A model generated the notes under the pieces. That model had not been told where the DNA came from. It was given only the letters and a program-made list of their open reading frames with translations, and did no database searches. The position numbers were made by a program, and so were the translations under genes. Positions 50,472-58,482 of a stretch of 64,000 nt of DNA are shown piece by piece. This DNA is from Butyricicoccus_A sp963588905. GTDB taxonomy: Bacteria; Bacillota; Clostridia; Oscillospirales; Butyricicoccaceae. Location of the stretch: NCBI GenBank assembly GCA_963588905.1, contig CAVAJF010000032.1, forward strand, positions 10,188 to 74,187. Reading direction: 5' to 3'. How positions within the stretch are numbered: the first letter of the stretch is position 1; each line of letters opens with the position of its first letter.

Positions 50472-52643
50472 ATGGAAAATTTAGTTGGACAGACACTCGG
50501 CGGGCGATACGAAGTCCGCGAGGTGATTGGAACCGGTGGTATGGCGATTGTTTACAAGGCATACTGCACCGTTCTCCATCGTTATGTTGCCATTAAGGTC
50601 CTGAAAGAAGAATTTTCTCAGGATGAAGAGTTCCGCAAGCGCTTTTACAACGAAGCACAGGCGGTAGCTAAGCTCTCGCAGAACAACATTGTTTCCATTT
50701 ACGATGTATGTCACACGGAAAATTGTCCGGAATACATCGTCATGGAGCTGTGTGAGGGCGTCACACTGAAGGATTATCTTCGCAAGAAGCATCACCTGAC
50801 ATGGCAGGAAACCCTGTATTTTGCACAGCAGGTGGCGCGTGCACTGGATCACGCGCACAGCCGCGGCATCATCCATCAGGACATCAAGCCGCAGAATATT
50901 ATGCTGCTGCGCGACGGCACGGCAAAAGTCATGGACTTTGGCATTGCCAGCTTCGCCAACAGCCAGGAAACACGCAAGGTATCGTCTGAGGCGATTGGCT
51001 CCGTGCATTACATCTCGCCGGAGCAGGCAAAGGGCATCAAGGTAGATTTCCGCACGGATTTGTACTCGTTGGGCGTCGTGATGTATGAGATGCTGACCGG
51101 TACACTGCCGTTCCGCGGAGATACTGCTGTTGCTGTCGTCATGCAGCACTTAAACACAGTACCGCCGGTACCGAGCAGTATCGTGCCGGACATTCCGAAG
51201 GCAATGGATGAAATTGTCATGCACGCTATGTGCGCCAATGCTAACCAGCGGTACAGCTCTGCTATGGATATGTTCCGCGATATGGAGCGTCTGCGCTCGA
51301 ATCCAAATCTGGTGCTGAATTATTCGTCGCACAACAGCGATTTGGATGAGACACGTGCGATTTCGTACAACCGTGACGAGGACGCAACCCAGTATATTCC
51401 GCACACACCAGCGGTAGAGACAGACGAAGATGCAACGCAGTATGTACCGCGCGCAACAGAGAGTCAGAGTCGGCCGCAGCGGCAGCAGACTAGCAAGCGC
51501 ACACAGCAACCGGATGAAGAGGACAACGAAGTATATGAAGCTCCGGTCAAGCAGCGTGCAGCCAGCAGCAAGAAAAAGGGCGGCACCGGCAAGGTGATTG
51601 TCGGCGCGGTGATTGTTGTGCTTCTTGCCGTTGTGGCGTTCTTTGCGATGCGCACGGTGGGCAACAACAATGAGACCCAGACGTTAACGGTTCCGCAGTT
51701 TGTTGGCTTGAACTATACGAAGGACATCAAGGGCAACAAGGATTATTCGGATTTCAATTTCCAGATTACAGAGCAGGAATTCTCTCAGGATGAAGCGGAC
51801 AGCAAGGGCTACGCAGATGGCGATGTCATTGACCAGAATCCGAGAGCCAAGACAACGATAGATGTCGGCACGGAAGTGGCGCTGACGCTTGCTTCGGTTG
51901 TCGATAAGGCAGATGAAGAGACCAATACGGTTTCGGTTCCGTCTCTGGCAGGCAAGAGCTACGAGGATGCACAGAGTGCACTGCGCGCCAAGGGCTTAAA
52001 GGCGAAGCGCACAGAAAAAACCTCGGAGAGCGTCGCACAGGGCTACGTCATTGGCAGTGATCCGGATGCCGGTGAGGATGTAGAGGTTGGCTCTACCGTT
52101 ACGGTTGTTGTTTCTTCCGGTTCTGCGAACACGAATAAGACGGTTCCGAACCTCAAGGGTATGACTACAGAGCAGGCTTCTGCCGCCTTGGAAAAGGCAG
52201 GTCTGTCGCTGGGTTCTGTCCACGAGCAGGAGAGCACAGAGACCGCAGGCACCGTTATCAGCCAGACTGTACCGTATGGCACAGAGGTTGCAAAGGGCAC
52301 CAGCGTTGGCATCACCATTGCCAAGGAGTCCACAACAACGGATGACCAGCCAAATAACGGTAATGATAATAACGGAGATGACAATAATGGCGGCAACAAC
52401 GGCGGAACAGGCTCCGCTTCCGTCAGCGTGACTTCTTCAAGAATTACAGTTAGCCTTCCGACGGATCGCGACACATGCAGTGTCGCGATCTCCGTCGGTG
52501 GCTCTACGCTGTATAGCAGCACGGTAAAGACAAGCCGTGGTTCTGTCGGCTGTAGTGTTCGTTACAGCAGCACACAGCATGTTGTTGTGACAGTTGATGG
52601 TTCGGCAGTTTACGAGCAGGATGTTGATTTCAGCAAGCTGTAA
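50472..52643 (+). CDS. prkC: Ser/Thr protein kinase PrkC with PASTA domains
   Basis: 723 residues. The cytosolic kinase domain (1-272) has the GTGGMAIVY loop, K42, the catalytic loop HQDIKPQN (135-142; usual HRD is HQD), DFG at 155-157, and YISPEQA. The juxtamembrane part carries DEDATQYIP (302-310) and DEDATQYVP (318-326), a duplicated motif. A membrane helix spans about 375-393. Three PASTA domains follow (about 405-475, 482-545, 548-612), then an Asn/Gly-rich linker and a beta-like end domain. PASTA domains sense peptidoglycan fragments. AGGAG 8 bases upstream favours the ATG at 50472 over the one 6 bases earlier. Confidence 0.95.
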   Translation: MENLVGQTLGGRYEVREVIGTGGMAIVYKAYCTVLHRYVAIKVLKEEFSQDEEFRKRFYNEAQAVAKLSQNNIVSIYDVCHTENCPEYIVMELCEGVTLKDYLRKKHHLTWQETLYFAQQVARALDHAHSRGIIHQDIKPQNIMLLRDGTAKVMDFGIASFANSQETRKVSSEAIGSVHYISPEQAKGIKVDFRTDLYSLGVVMYEMLTGTLPFRGDTAVAVVMQHLNTVPPVPSSIVPDIPKAMDEIVMHAMCANANQRYSSAMDMFRDMERLRSNPNLVLNYSSHNSDLDETRAISYNRDEDATQYIPHTPAVETDEDATQYVPRATESQSRPQRQQTSKRTQQPDEEDNEVYEAPVKQRAASSKKKGGTGKVIVGAVIVVLLAVVAFFAMRTVGNNNETQTLTVPQFVGLNYTKDIKGNKDYSDFNFQITEQEFSQDEADSKGYADGDVIDQNPRAKTTIDVGTEVALTLASVVDKADEETNTVSVPSLAGKSYEDAQSALRAKGLKAKRTEKTSESVAQGYVIGSDPDAGEDVEVGSTVTVVVSSGSANTNKTVPNLKGMTTEQASAALEKAGLSLGSVHEQESTETAGTVISQTVPYGTEVAKGTSVGITIAKESTTTDDQPNNGNDNNGDDNNGGNNGGTGSASVSVTSSRITVSLPTDRDTCSVAISVGGSTLYSSTVKTSRGSVGCSVRYSSTQHVVVTVDGSAVYEQDVDFSKL

Positions 52644-52664
52644 GCAAAAAAGGAATACAAAGTT

Positions 52665-53552
52665 ATGAAACAGGAGAATGGATTCATTCTCAAAGGAATC
52701 GGCGGTTTTTATTATATCCGCACAGATTCTGGAGTTGTAGAATGCAAAGCACGCGGAAAATTCCGCAAATCATCACAAAAACCCGTAATCGGTGACCGCG
52801 TTACAATTGAAGTACAAGATGACGGAACCGGTTACATTATGTCAATTGAACCAAGAAAAAACAGACTGATTCGGCCTGCGGTCTCGAATATCGATCAACT
52901 TGTCATTGTATGCAGCGCGGCACCACCGGTGACAGAAACGCTGTTGATTGATAAGGTGACGGCGATTGCAGAACACAAAGGAATGGATGTCCTGATTGTC
53001 ATCAATAAGTGTGACATCAATCTGGGAGATCGTCTGTATGCCATTTACACACAGGCAGGCTTTCAGGTTTTCCGCGTCAGCGCACAGACCGGCGAGGGTG
53101 TGGAAGCACTTCGAGACCAGCTGACGGGGAAAATTTCTGCATTCGCAGGAAATTCCGGCGTCGGAAAATCCAGTTTGCTTAATGCTATTGATCCAAAGTT
53201 CCAGATGGAAACCGGCACAATCAGCCCGAAGACCGAACGCGGCCGCCATACGACACGGCATGTGGAGCTGGTTGAACTGGAAAACGGTGGATTTATTGCA
53301 GATACGCCGGGATTTTCCGCTTTTGATGCGGAACGCATGGATCTCATCCTCAAGGATGACTTGCAGTATGCTTTCCGCGAATTTGAACCATATCTCAACC
53401 AGTGCCAGTTTACCGGCTGTGCGCATGTCAAGGAAAAAGGATGTGCGATTCGACAGGCGGTTGCGGATGGAAAGATTGCGAGAGAACGACACGAAAGCTA
53501 TTGCCAGCTGTATGAAAGTGTCCGAAATCTAAAGGAGTGGGAATTGAAATGA
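52665..53552 (+). CDS. rsgA: ribosome small subunit-dependent GTPase A
   Basis: 295 residues with an OB fold (1-70) and a circularly permuted GTPase: NKCD (114-117) comes before Walker A GNSGVGKSS (162-170) and DTPG (213-216). A C-terminal zinc knuckle uses C247, C252, H254 and C260. It aids maturation of the 30S subunit. It lies 21 bases after prkC and overlaps the next gene by ATGA. The rpe gene common at this position is missing. Confidence 0.96.
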   Translation: MKQENGFILKGIGGFYYIRTDSGVVECKARGKFRKSSQKPVIGDRVTIEVQDDGTGYIMSIEPRKNRLIRPAVSNIDQLVIVCSAAPPVTETLLIDKVTAIAEHKGMDVLIVINKCDINLGDRLYAIYTQAGFQVFRVSAQTGEGVEALRDQLTGKISAFAGNSGVGKSSLLNAIDPKFQMETGTISPKTERGRHTTRHVELVELENGGFIADTPGFSAFDAERMDLILKDDLQYAFREFEPYLNQCQFTGCAHVKEKGCAIRQAVADGKIARERHESYCQLYESVRNLKEWELK

Positions 53553-54175
53553 ACGTGCTCATGATTGCTGCTGCACCGGAGAGCGATTACGACTATATCA
53601 AACCGCTGGCAGAGCAGGCAGACTATATTATCTGTGCAGATGGCGGCGTGCGTCATGCGCAGACCTGTGGCATTCAGCCGGATTTGGTTGTCGGAGATTT
53701 TGATTCAGGAACCTATCCGGATTTTGATGTCGAAGTCGTACAGCTCAAGCCGGAAAAGGATGATACCGATTTGCTCAGCTGTACGCGGGAAGCGCTGCGG
53801 CGCGGTGCAGATCAAATCACCTATGTTTGTGCATCGGGCGGCAGAATTGACCACTTTCTTTCCAATCTTTCTCTGCTGGAATTTTTATATGAGCACGACT
53901 GTGAGGGAATACTCATAGATAGCCGAAACCGCGTGACATTTCACGGCGGCGGCACGTTGATCTATTCGGCAAATCCGACGTACAAGTATGTCGGAATTAT
54001 CCCATTGGATAGCAAGTTAACCGGTTTAACGCTGTGCGGCACCAAATATGTTGTGACAGACGCAGAGGTGTCCCGCTTTGAGCCGTACACCACATCCAAT
54101 GAGCCGGTAGAGCCGGAGTATTCCATTACCATCGGGAGCGGCCGTGCACTGGTGATTGAGAGCAAAGATAAATAA
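53549..54175 (+). CDS. thiN: thiamine pyrophosphokinase
   Basis: 208 residues. The N-terminal catalytic part has ICADGGVRHA, PDLVVGDFDS and the KDDTDLL segment with its acidic metal site; GGRIDHFLSNL follows. The C-terminal thiamine-binding part is beta-rich (about 130-208). It makes thiamine diphosphate from thiamine with ATP. The ATG overlaps the rsgA stop. Confidence 0.93.
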   Translation: MNVLMIAAAPESDYDYIKPLAEQADYIICADGGVRHAQTCGIQPDLVVGDFDSGTYPDFDVEVVQLKPEKDDTDLLSCTREALRRGADQITYVCASGGRIDHFLSNLSLLEFLYEHDCEGILIDSRNRVTFHGGGTLIYSANPTYKYVGIIPLDSKLTGLTLCGTKYVVTDAEVSRFEPYTTSNEPVEPEYSITIGSGRALVIESKDK

Positions 54176-54195
54176 AAACACAGGAGGATATTGAA

Positions 54196-54435
54196 ATGAA
54201 TGTATACAAGACAAAGGGAACCTGTTCCCGCGAAATTCACTACAGCGTCAAGGACGGCGTGGTAGAAAGCATCGAAGTGATTGGCGGCTGCAACGGCAAC
54301 CTCAAGGGCATTTGCCGCCTGATTACCGGTATGCCGGTAGAGCAGGTTATCAAGGCATTTAAGGGCGTTGACTGTGGCGGACGCGGAACCTCATGTCCAG
54401 ACCAGATCGCGCAGGCTTTGGAGCAGGCTAAGTAA
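54196..54435 (+). CDS. TSCPD-domain small protein (TIGR03905 type)
   Basis: 79 residues with the conserved CSREIHYSVKDGVVESIEVIGGCNGN start and RGTSCPDQIAQAL end; the name-giving TSCPD motif is at about 65-69. The family occurs alone or at the C-terminus of class II ribonucleotide reductases; function is unknown. AGGAGG precedes the start, 20 bases after thiN. It is probably the last gene of the yicC operon. Confidence 0.88.
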   Translation: MNVYKTKGTCSREIHYSVKDGVVESIEVIGGCNGNLKGICRLITGMPVEQVIKAFKGVDCGGRGTSCPDQIAQALEQAK

Positions 54436-54453
54436 GCACCAAAACGAAATACG

Positions 54454-54484
54454 AGCAGGGCTGTGAAAATCAGTCCTGCTTTTT
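54454..54484 (+). terminator. terminator of the yicC-thiN-TSCPD operon
   Basis: AGCAGGGCTG pairs with CAGTCCTGCT (one G-T wobble) around an eight-base loop, then five T. Confidence 0.85.
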
Positions 54485-54798
54485 CATGGAGTGGTAAAAA
54501 TGCAGTATGCATGACTGTAAAAATTCATTTTGACTAAATTTTACAAGAAAATGAAATGCAAGCTGCATTCTCGAAACTTTCATTTGTGCAAAATGCCACG
54601 ATATGAGAAAACATGGATTTGTTTTTGTTCAAAGTATGGAAATTTTCAATTTTATCAAAGAGAAATACCAATTTTAGTTGCAAAAATGGTAAGAAATCAC
54701 TATAATATCAGATAGTTAAGTGAAAAAGATACATGCGGAATTCAAGCCGCAGAGGCGAGGAACTTCGGAAGGGGATTCGCCCCAGAAAGGAACACAGT
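54485..54798 (+). other. 314-bp AT-rich spacer with structured leader
   Basis: No supported gene lies here. The left 190 bases are AT-rich with nothing recognisable. A promoter follows at 54678. The last 90 bases, GC-richer, hold a GCGG/CCGC hairpin (54735-54750) and two alternative pairings: GGCGA/TCGCC (54754-54758 with 54777-54781) or GGGG/CCCC (54771-54774 with 54780-54783). Confidence 0.55.
54678..54706 (+). promoter_or_regulatory. promoter for the aminotransferase gene
   Basis: TTGCAA and a perfect TATAAT are separated by 17 bases. The start codon lies 92 bases downstream. Confidence 0.8.
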
Positions 54799-55995
54799 AT
54801 GGTTAAACCGATTTCTAAAATTGCAGCTGCAATCGCTCCGTCCGCCACTCTAGCAATCAGCGCACTGGCAAAGCAGATGAAGGCTGACGGCATTGACGTT
54901 GTTAGCTTCGGCGCAGGCGAGCCGGACTTCAATACACCGGAAAACATCAAGGAAGCAGGCATTGCTGCTATTCAGGCAAACAAGACGAGATATACTCCGG
55001 CTGCCGGCATCATGGAGCTGAGAAAGGCAATTTGCAATCGAATGAAGGAAGATCTCGGTCTGGAATACGAGCCGAGTCAGGTTGTCGTTGCATCCGGCGC
55101 GAAGCACAATGTTTATCTGGCAATCATGGCTTGCTGTGATCCGGGAGATGAGGTCGTTGTAGCAGCTCCGTACTGGCTGAGCTATGCAGAGATGATTCGC
55201 ATGGCTGGCGCTGTTCCGGTAGAAGTTCGCGCTACTGCTGAGCATCATTTCAAGATTACTGCGGAAGAGCTGGAAGCAGCGATCACCGAAAAGACCAAGA
55301 TGTTCATGCTCAACTCCCCGTCCAACCCGACTGGCATGGTATATACCAGAGAAGAGCTGGAAGCACTGGCTGCTGTCTGTGAGAAGCACGGCATCTATGT
55401 TCTGAGCGACGATATTTACTACAAGCTCGTATATGATGGACTGGAGTACACCTCTATTGCATCGGTTTCTCCGGCAATGAAGGAGCAGTGCATTGTAATC
55501 AACGGTGTATCTAAGACCTACGCAATGACCGGTTGGCGTGTCGGCTATGCACTGGCAAATCCGACGGTTGCCAAGGCAATGTCCAGCTATGTCAGCCATT
55601 CCACCGGCGCTCCGGCAACTATGGCACAGTGGGCAGCTCTGGAAGCACTGGAAGGCGATCAGTCCTCTGTTGAGGAAATGCGTCAGCAGTTCGAGAAGCG
55701 CCGCAACCATCTGGTAGAGCGTATGAACAAGATTGAAGGCGTTTCCTGCATCAAGCCTCAGGGCGCATTCTATGTCATGATGGATATGTCCAGCTTTGTC
55801 GGCAAGACCATGTATGGCAAGAAGATCGAGAACGACGGCGATTTTGCTTCTCTGTTCTTGGAGAAGGCACTCGTAGCAACCGTTCCGTGCACCTCTTTCG
55901 CTGCACCGAACTATCTGCGCTGGTCCTATGCAACTTCGATGGAAAACATTGATAAGGGTCTCGACCGTCTGGAGAAGTTCATCGCTGAGGCGTAA
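54799..55995 (+). CDS. class I aminotransferase, aspartate aminotransferase type
   Basis: 398 residues. The N-terminal VSFGAGEPDFNTPENI block, the NSPSNPTGMVY motif, and the PLP lysine in NGVSKTYAMTGWRVGYA place it with AspB-like subgroup I-beta/gamma enzymes. It moves amino groups between aspartate (or similar) and 2-oxoglutarate. The ATG at 54799 has AAAGGAA upstream. The frame is also open back to an ATG at 54733 through the structured leader, but that start lacks a ribosome site. Confidence 0.92.
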   Translation: MVKPISKIAAAIAPSATLAISALAKQMKADGIDVVSFGAGEPDFNTPENIKEAGIAAIQANKTRYTPAAGIMELRKAICNRMKEDLGLEYEPSQVVVASGAKHNVYLAIMACCDPGDEVVVAAPYWLSYAEMIRMAGAVPVEVRATAEHHFKITAEELEAAITEKTKMFMLNSPSNPTGMVYTREELEALAAVCEKHGIYVLSDDIYYKLVYDGLEYTSIASVSPAMKEQCIVINGVSKTYAMTGWRVGYALANPTVAKAMSSYVSHSTGAPATMAQWAALEALEGDQSSVEEMRQQFEKRRNHLVERMNKIEGVSCIKPQGAFYVMMDMSSFVGKTMYGKKIENDGDFASLFLEKALVATVPCTSFAAPNYLRWSYATSMENIDKGLDRLEKFIAEA

Positions 55996-56020
55996 ACAGA
56001 AAATAGAAGTTTTTAACAAG

Positions 56021-56058
56021 AAAGGAGTTATCAGCATCAACTGATAGCTTCTTTTTTT
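56021..56058 (+). terminator. terminator after the aminotransferase gene
   Basis: AAAGGAGTTATCAG pairs with CTGATAGCTTCTTT (wobbles allowed) and ends in a T run. Confidence 0.82.
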
Positions 56059-56107
56059 CTCCAAAATTGTCTATTATCTACACAGGCAATTTTGTATACA
56101 AAGTACC

Positions 56108-56136
56108 TTGCCTTTTGGTCGATTTTCGCCTAAAAT
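56108..56136 (+). promoter_or_regulatory. purB promoter
   Basis: TTGCCT and TAAAAT are separated by 17 bases, 59 bases before the start codon. Confidence 0.65.
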
Positions 56137-56195
56137 AAAAGAAACACTGTTTTGTATGTGGCGCAGGGAAAACCCGGCGCCAGGAAAGGAATTTA

Positions 56196-57632
56196 ATGAG
56201 TATGAGCAACGTATACGAAAGTCCGTTTTGTTCCCGTTATGCCAGCCCGGAGATGCTGTACATCTTCTCTCCGGATATGAAGTTCTCCACCTGGCGCCGT
56301 CTGTGGGTTTCTCTCGCAAAGGCTGAGAAGGAGCTTGGTCTGCCGATTACCCAAGAGCAGATCGACGAGATGGAAGCCAACATCAACAACATTGATTATG
56401 AAGTAGCCAAGAAGCGCGAGAAGGAAGTTCGCCATGATGTTATGGCACATGTATACACCTTCGGCAAGGTGGCTCCGAAGGCTGCCGGTATCATCCATCT
56501 GGGCGCAACTTCTGCGTATGTAGGCGACAACACCGACATCATTCAGATGCAGGAAGGTATGAAGCTGGTTCGCAAGAAGCTGGTTGCTGTCATTCATCGT
56601 CTGTCTGATTTTGCTGCAAAGTACAAGGATATGCCGACTTTGGGATTCACGCATTTCCAGCCGGCACAGCTGACCACAGTTGGCAAGCGTGCTACGCTGT
56701 GGATCAATGAGCTGCTGATGGATCTGGACGAGCTGGAGTTCCGTATTGCCAATATGCGTATGCTCGGCTCGAAGGGCACTACCGGTACACAGGCAAGCTT
56801 TATGGAACTGTTTGACGGTGACCATGAAAAGATTCGCAAGATGGAGCAGAGGATTGCCGCTGACTTCGGCTTTGACGGTGTTGTTCCGGTATCCGGCCAG
56901 ACCTATTCCAGAAAGATTGACGCGCAGGTTGTTGCAACGCTGGGCGGCATTGCACAGTCTGCAAGCAAGTTTGCTACAGATATGCGTCTGCTTCAGCATC
57001 TGAAGGAGCTGGAAGAGCCGTTTGAAGCACATCAGATCGGTTCCTCTGCGATGCCGTACAAGCGCAATCCGATGCGTTCGGAGCGTATCTGCTCGCTGGC
57101 TCGCTATGTCATGATTGATACACTCAATCCGGCTGTTACCTCTGCAACACAGTGGTTCGAGCGTACGCTGGATGACTCCGCAAACAAGCGTATTTCTGTT
57201 CCGGAAGCATTCCTCGGTATTGATGCTATCCTGAATATTATGATTAACATCTCTGAGGGCATCGTGGTTTATCCGAAGTCCATCGAGAAGCGCGTGATGA
57301 GCGAGCTGCCGTTTATGGCAACCGAAAACATCATGATGAGTGCTGTAAAGCGCGGCGGCAACCGTCAGGAGCTGCATGAGCGCATTCGTGAGCACTCTAT
57401 CACTGCCGGCAAGCGCGTGAAGGAAGAGGGTCTGGACAACAATATGGTAGACCTGATTGCTGCTGATCCGATGTTCGGTCTGACCAAGGAAGAGATTCTG
57501 GCAGAGATGGACCCGAAGGCATACATTGGCCGCGCACCGCAGCAGGTAGAGGACTTCATCAAGAATGATGTCATGCCGCGCATTGAGAAGTATCTGGCTG
57601 ATGACAACATCAAGGTAGAGATCAATCTGTAA
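56196..57632 (+). CDS. purB: adenylosuccinate lyase
   Basis: 478 residues of the fumarase/aspartase superfamily. The signature SSAMPYKRNPMRSER is present, with HLGATSAYVGDNTD and TLGFTHFQPAQ earlier. It splits SAICAR and adenylosuccinate in purine synthesis. AGGAAAGGA lies before the ATG at 56196; an in-frame ATG two codons on is an alternative. It is a single-gene unit with its own promoter and terminator. Confidence 0.97.
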   Translation: MSMSNVYESPFCSRYASPEMLYIFSPDMKFSTWRRLWVSLAKAEKELGLPITQEQIDEMEANINNIDYEVAKKREKEVRHDVMAHVYTFGKVAPKAAGIIHLGATSAYVGDNTDIIQMQEGMKLVRKKLVAVIHRLSDFAAKYKDMPTLGFTHFQPAQLTTVGKRATLWINELLMDLDELEFRIANMRMLGSKGTTGTQASFMELFDGDHEKIRKMEQRIAADFGFDGVVPVSGQTYSRKIDAQVVATLGGIAQSASKFATDMRLLQHLKELEEPFEAHQIGSSAMPYKRNPMRSERICSLARYVMIDTLNPAVTSATQWFERTLDDSANKRISVPEAFLGIDAILNIMINISEGIVVYPKSIEKRVMSELPFMATENIMMSAVKRGGNRQELHERIREHSITAGKRVKEEGLDNNMVDLIAADPMFGLTKEEILAEMDPKAYIGRAPQQVEDFIKNDVMPRIEKYLADDNIKVEINL

Positions 57633-57656
57633 TTTCTATTCAATAGAATAATCTTG

Positions 57657-57689
57657 GCCCGCAGAACATGGTGTTCTGCGGGCTTTTTT
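57657..57689 (+). terminator. purB terminator
   Basis: GCCCGCAGAACA pairs with TGTTCTGCGGGC around a three-base loop, then six T. Confidence 0.95.
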
Positions 57690-57714
57690 CGCGCAATTCG
57701 TATAAAATGACATC

Positions 57715-57743
57715 TTGACTTGTTCTGGCAATAAGCATATACT
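57715..57743 (+). promoter_or_regulatory. promoter for the ABC/FtsX operon
   Basis: TTGACT and TATACT are separated by 17 bases, close to consensus. Confidence 0.8.
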
Positions 57744-57783
57744 GATTAGAGATTGCTAACTGCTAGAAAGTGGAGAATGACAT

Positions 57784-58482
57784 ATGTTTTTGGAAATTCA
57801 TCATATTCGGAAATCCTTCGGAGAAGGAGAAAATCATGTAGAAGTGCTAAAAGGAATCGATCTTGCGATTGAAAAAGGGGAATTTTGTGTGCTTTTGGGT
57901 GCGTCCGGTTCAGGAAAATCGACGCTGTTGAATATTATCGGCGGCATTGACGAAGCGGACAGCGGAGATATTTGCATTCGAGAGACAAAATTGGCAGATA
58001 TGAATGAGAAAGCACTAACTTTATATCGCAGAAATCATCTGGGATATATTTTTCAAATGTACAATTTGATTCCTAATTTGACGGTGCAGGAAAATATTGA
58101 AGTCGGTGCCTATTTGTCTGCACGTCCGTTGGATGTGGAGGAACTGCTGCATACGTTAGGACTGTATGAGCATCGAAACAAGCTGCCGAATCAATTGTCT
58201 GGCGGTCAGCAGCAGCGCACGGCAATTGGACGAGCTGTAGTAAAAAATCCGGATCTGTTATTATGCGATGAACCGACCGGCGCGCTGGATTATCACACAT
58301 CCAAAGAGATTCTCAAGCTCATTGAAACCGTCAACCAGAAATACGGCAATACGGTTATTATGGTGACACATAATGATGCCATCAAGGATATGGCCGACCG
58401 CGTGATCCGTCTGCGCGATGGTATGATTGTAAAAAGCTATACCAATACATCCCGCGTTCCGGCGGAGAGACTGGAATGGTGA
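57784..58482 (+). CDS. ABC transporter ATP-binding protein, MacB/LolD type
   Basis: 232 residues. Walker A is LGASGSGKST, signature is LSGGQQQRTAIGRA, Walker B is LLLCDEPTGALD, and the switch His lies in MVTHND. It energises the FtsX-like permease encoded next, whose start overlaps its stop by 7 bases. Systems of this type move lipoproteins, export peptides or resist antimicrobial peptides; which one is unclear. Confidence 0.92.
   Translation: MFLEIHHIRKSFGEGENHVEVLKGIDLAIEKGEFCVLLGASGSGKSTLLNIIGGIDEADSGDICIRETKLADMNEKALTLYRRNHLGYIFQMYNLIPNLTVQENIEVGAYLSARPLDVEELLHTLGLYEHRNKLPNQLSGGQQQRTAIGRAVVKNPDLLLCDEPTGALDYHTSKEILKLIETVNQKYGNTVIMVTHNDAIKDMADRVIRLRDGMIVKSYTNTSRVPAERLEW

Noticed and set aside
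54530..54715. 61-codon basic small protein frame
   Set aside because: TTG start without a ribosome site, AT-rich, and it runs through the promoter at 54678.
54850..56064. 404-codon open frame antisense to the aminotransferase
   Set aside because: Shadow of a conserved gene with biased codons; the protein has no recognisable pattern.
56193..57395. 400-codon open frame antisense to purB
   Set aside because: Exactly opposite a highly conserved gene, no family features, no ribosome site.
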